Assembly: GCA_030643545.1 (NCBI GenBank)
Contig: DAOWLE010000022.1
Coordinates: forward strand, 1 to 57,570
Reading direction: 5' to 3'
DNA length: 57,570 nucleotides
Origin: a bacterium
GTDB taxonomy: Bacteria > Patescibacteriota > Minisyncoccia > JAHIHE01 > DAOWLE01
Shown here: piece after piece, positions 56,507-57,570 of the stretch
Layout of the letters: each line of letters begins with the position of its first letter
Numbering within the stretch: the stretch's first letter is position 1
Notes under the pieces: generated by a model
What the model saw: only the letters and a program-made list of their open reading frames with translations
Databases searched by the model: none
What the model was told of the DNA's origin: nothing
Position numbers and translations under genes: made by a program

Positions 56507-57570
56507 TTAAATTACAATATTTAAAAGTTTTCCTTTAACAAAAATAACTTTTTTAACTTTCTTTCCTTTTATCCATTTTATCACTTTTTTCCGTGATAAG
56601 GCAATTTCTTTTGCCTCCTGTTCTGAAATTTCCGCGTCAACTTCAATTTGGTCGCGGACTTTTCCGTTGATTTGAATAATTAAATTTATCTTTTCTTCTT
56701 TGATTAATTCCGGATTATACTTTGGCCAAGGTTCCTCAAAAATAGATTTAAACTGTTTTGAATTTTGCTTGCCCGTCGAAGTCCCTTCAAGAACGAAGGC
56801 GGGTTTTTTGAGTTTTTGATAAAGCTCTTCAGCAATATGTGGAGCAAAAGGCGACAAAAGTTTAATAAACAATAAACAGTGAACAGCGAACAGCGGTTTT
56901 TGCTTTTCCATTTCGTTTAACAAAATCATCAGCTGGGCAATAGCTGTATTAAATTTAAAATTATCAATATCCTCTGTAACTTTTTTAATTGTTTGATGGA
57001 GTAATCTTTCGTATTGCGTATTTTCTGTTTTTTGTTTTCTGTTCTTTGTTTCTTGAAACAGTTTCCAAACTCTTTCCAAAAATCTTCTCATTCCCACTGA
57101 TCCATCTGTATTCCAAGAAATTGTCTGCTCAAAAGGACCCATAAACATTTCGTAAAGCCGCAAAGCGTCAGCGCCGAATTTTTCAACGACATCATCGGGA
57201 TTAATCACATTTCCAAACGACTTGCTCATTTTTCGTCCATCTTCAGCCAAAACCATTCCGTGCGAAGTCCGTTTTTGATACGGCTCATCTTGCGGAACAA
57301 CGCCGATATCAAAAAGAAATTTATGCCAAAATCTGGAATATAAAAGATGCAAAGTTGTATGCTCCATTCCACCGTTGTAAAAATCAACCGGCATCCAATA
57401 TTTTATTTTTTCAAAATCAGCCAATGCTTTGTCGTTTTGCGGATCAAGATAACGGAGAAAATACCAGGAAGATCCGGCCCAATTCGGCATTGTGTCGGTT
57501 TCTCTTTTTGCCGCGCTTCCGCACTTCGGACATTTCACATTAACCCGTTTTGAAATATTTGTCAATGGCG
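56507..57570 (-). CDS. leuS: Leucyl-tRNA synthetase, C-terminal part (cut by the window)
   Basis: The frame continues past the right edge. The visible 354 residues include a zinc-knuckle part (KCPKCGSAAKRETDTMPNWAGSSWYFLRYLDP), GGMEHTTLHLLYSRFWHKFL, the KMSKS loop (GRKMSKSFGNVINPDD) and the anticodon-binding domain with the C-terminal IQINGKVRDQIEVD. Three short foreign stretches are visible: NRKQKTENTQYE, LFAVHCLLFIKL and LEGTSTGKQNSKQF, each matching low-complexity or palindromic DNA (57018-57055, 56868-56895, 56770-56800), so repeats have been inserted in frame here too. Confidence 0.95.
   Translation of the reverse strand, partial: PLTNISKRVNVKCPKCGSAAKRETDTMPNWAGSSWYFLRYLDPQNDKALADFEKIKYWMPVDFYNGGMEHTTLHLLYSRFWHKFLFDIGVVPQDEPYQKRTSHGMVLAEDGRKMSKSFGNVINPDDVVEKFGADALRLYEMFMGPFEQTISWNTDGSVGMRRFLERVWKLFQETKNRKQKTENTQYERLLHQTIKKVTEDIDNFKFNTAIAQLMILLNEMEKQKPLFAVHCLLFIKLLSPFAPHIAEELYQKLKKPAFVLEGTSTGKQNSKQFKSIFEEPWPKYNPELIKEEKINLIIQINGKVRDQIEVDAEISEQEAKEIALSRKKVIKWIKGKKVKKVIFVKGKLLNIVI

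Overview
This 57.6 kb window is AT-rich and gene-dense and is bacterial by its core machinery: smpB plus a complete tmRNA, infC-rpmI-rplT, DnaA, the beta clamp DnaN, ParAB, MurJ, RuvC, GlmS and L19. Short intergenic gaps, many core genes with no visible Shine-Dalgarno (SD) site, a DciA-like protein beside dnaN, several stand-alone Nudix and glycosyltransferase genes and type IV pilin-like genes suggest a reduced Patescibacteria/CPR genome, probably Parcubacteria-like. That placement is inference. No rRNA, CRISPR array or recognisable insertion sequence was seen.

Layout. 0.1-5.6 kb: smpB, tmRNA, infC-rpmI-rplT, VanZ-like protein, a two-domain dCTP deaminase and tRNA-Ile(UAU). 5.7-9 kb: degenerate trypsin-like protein, Xer recombinase, family 2 glycosyltransferase, ruvC. 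9-19.6 kb: a sugar cluster of four GT4 glycosyltransferases, two six-hairpin glycosidases, a kinase-like protein and a ROK kinase, with a GDPD phosphodiesterase on the opposite strand. 19.6-28.2 kb: accessory region (NikR-like regulator, Nudix, O-antigen ligase, radical SAM-upp, PCNA-like and TFIIB-like genes). 28.2-39.2 kb: Nudix, nucleotidyltransferase, parAB, murJ, adenylate-kinase-like, ComEC-like, dnaA, probable oriC, dnaN, dciA. 39.4-42.6 kb: an operon with pyrF, pyrE and six unknown small genes. 42.7-57.6 kb: archaeal-type aspS with gatC, pilin-like genes, rluD, rplS, tRNAs, ABC transporter, HTH-membrane protein, nnrD, glmS, methyltransferase and the 3' part of leuS.

The most notable content is a dispersed second layer of genes. 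These have strong SD sites, mostly AGA/ATA-rich codons, own promoters (usually TTGACA-17-TAtaat-like) and own hairpin terminators, whereas the neighbouring core genes mostly lack SD sites. They include a complete archaeal TFB (TFIIB) homologue with zinc ribbon, B-reader/linker and two cyclin repeats, and immediately upstream a probable PCNA-type sliding clamp, although the genome also has dnaN. The two genes carry near-duplicate promoters and 5' leaders. Four promoters of this layer sit at the right arm of a ~110-120 bp inverted repeat whose arm runs into the -35 box. The same layer holds UMP-making enzymes (upp, pyrF, pyrE), a radical SAM protein, a NikR-like protein without nickel ligands, and many tiny unknown proteins.

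Other notable points are short palindromic repeats inserted in frame in several genes, a tRNA-Val(UAC) nested inside the broken halves of another tRNA, a tRNA-Ile(UAU), an unusually long tmRNA tag, and repeated hairpins at the gene junctions of the pyr operon.
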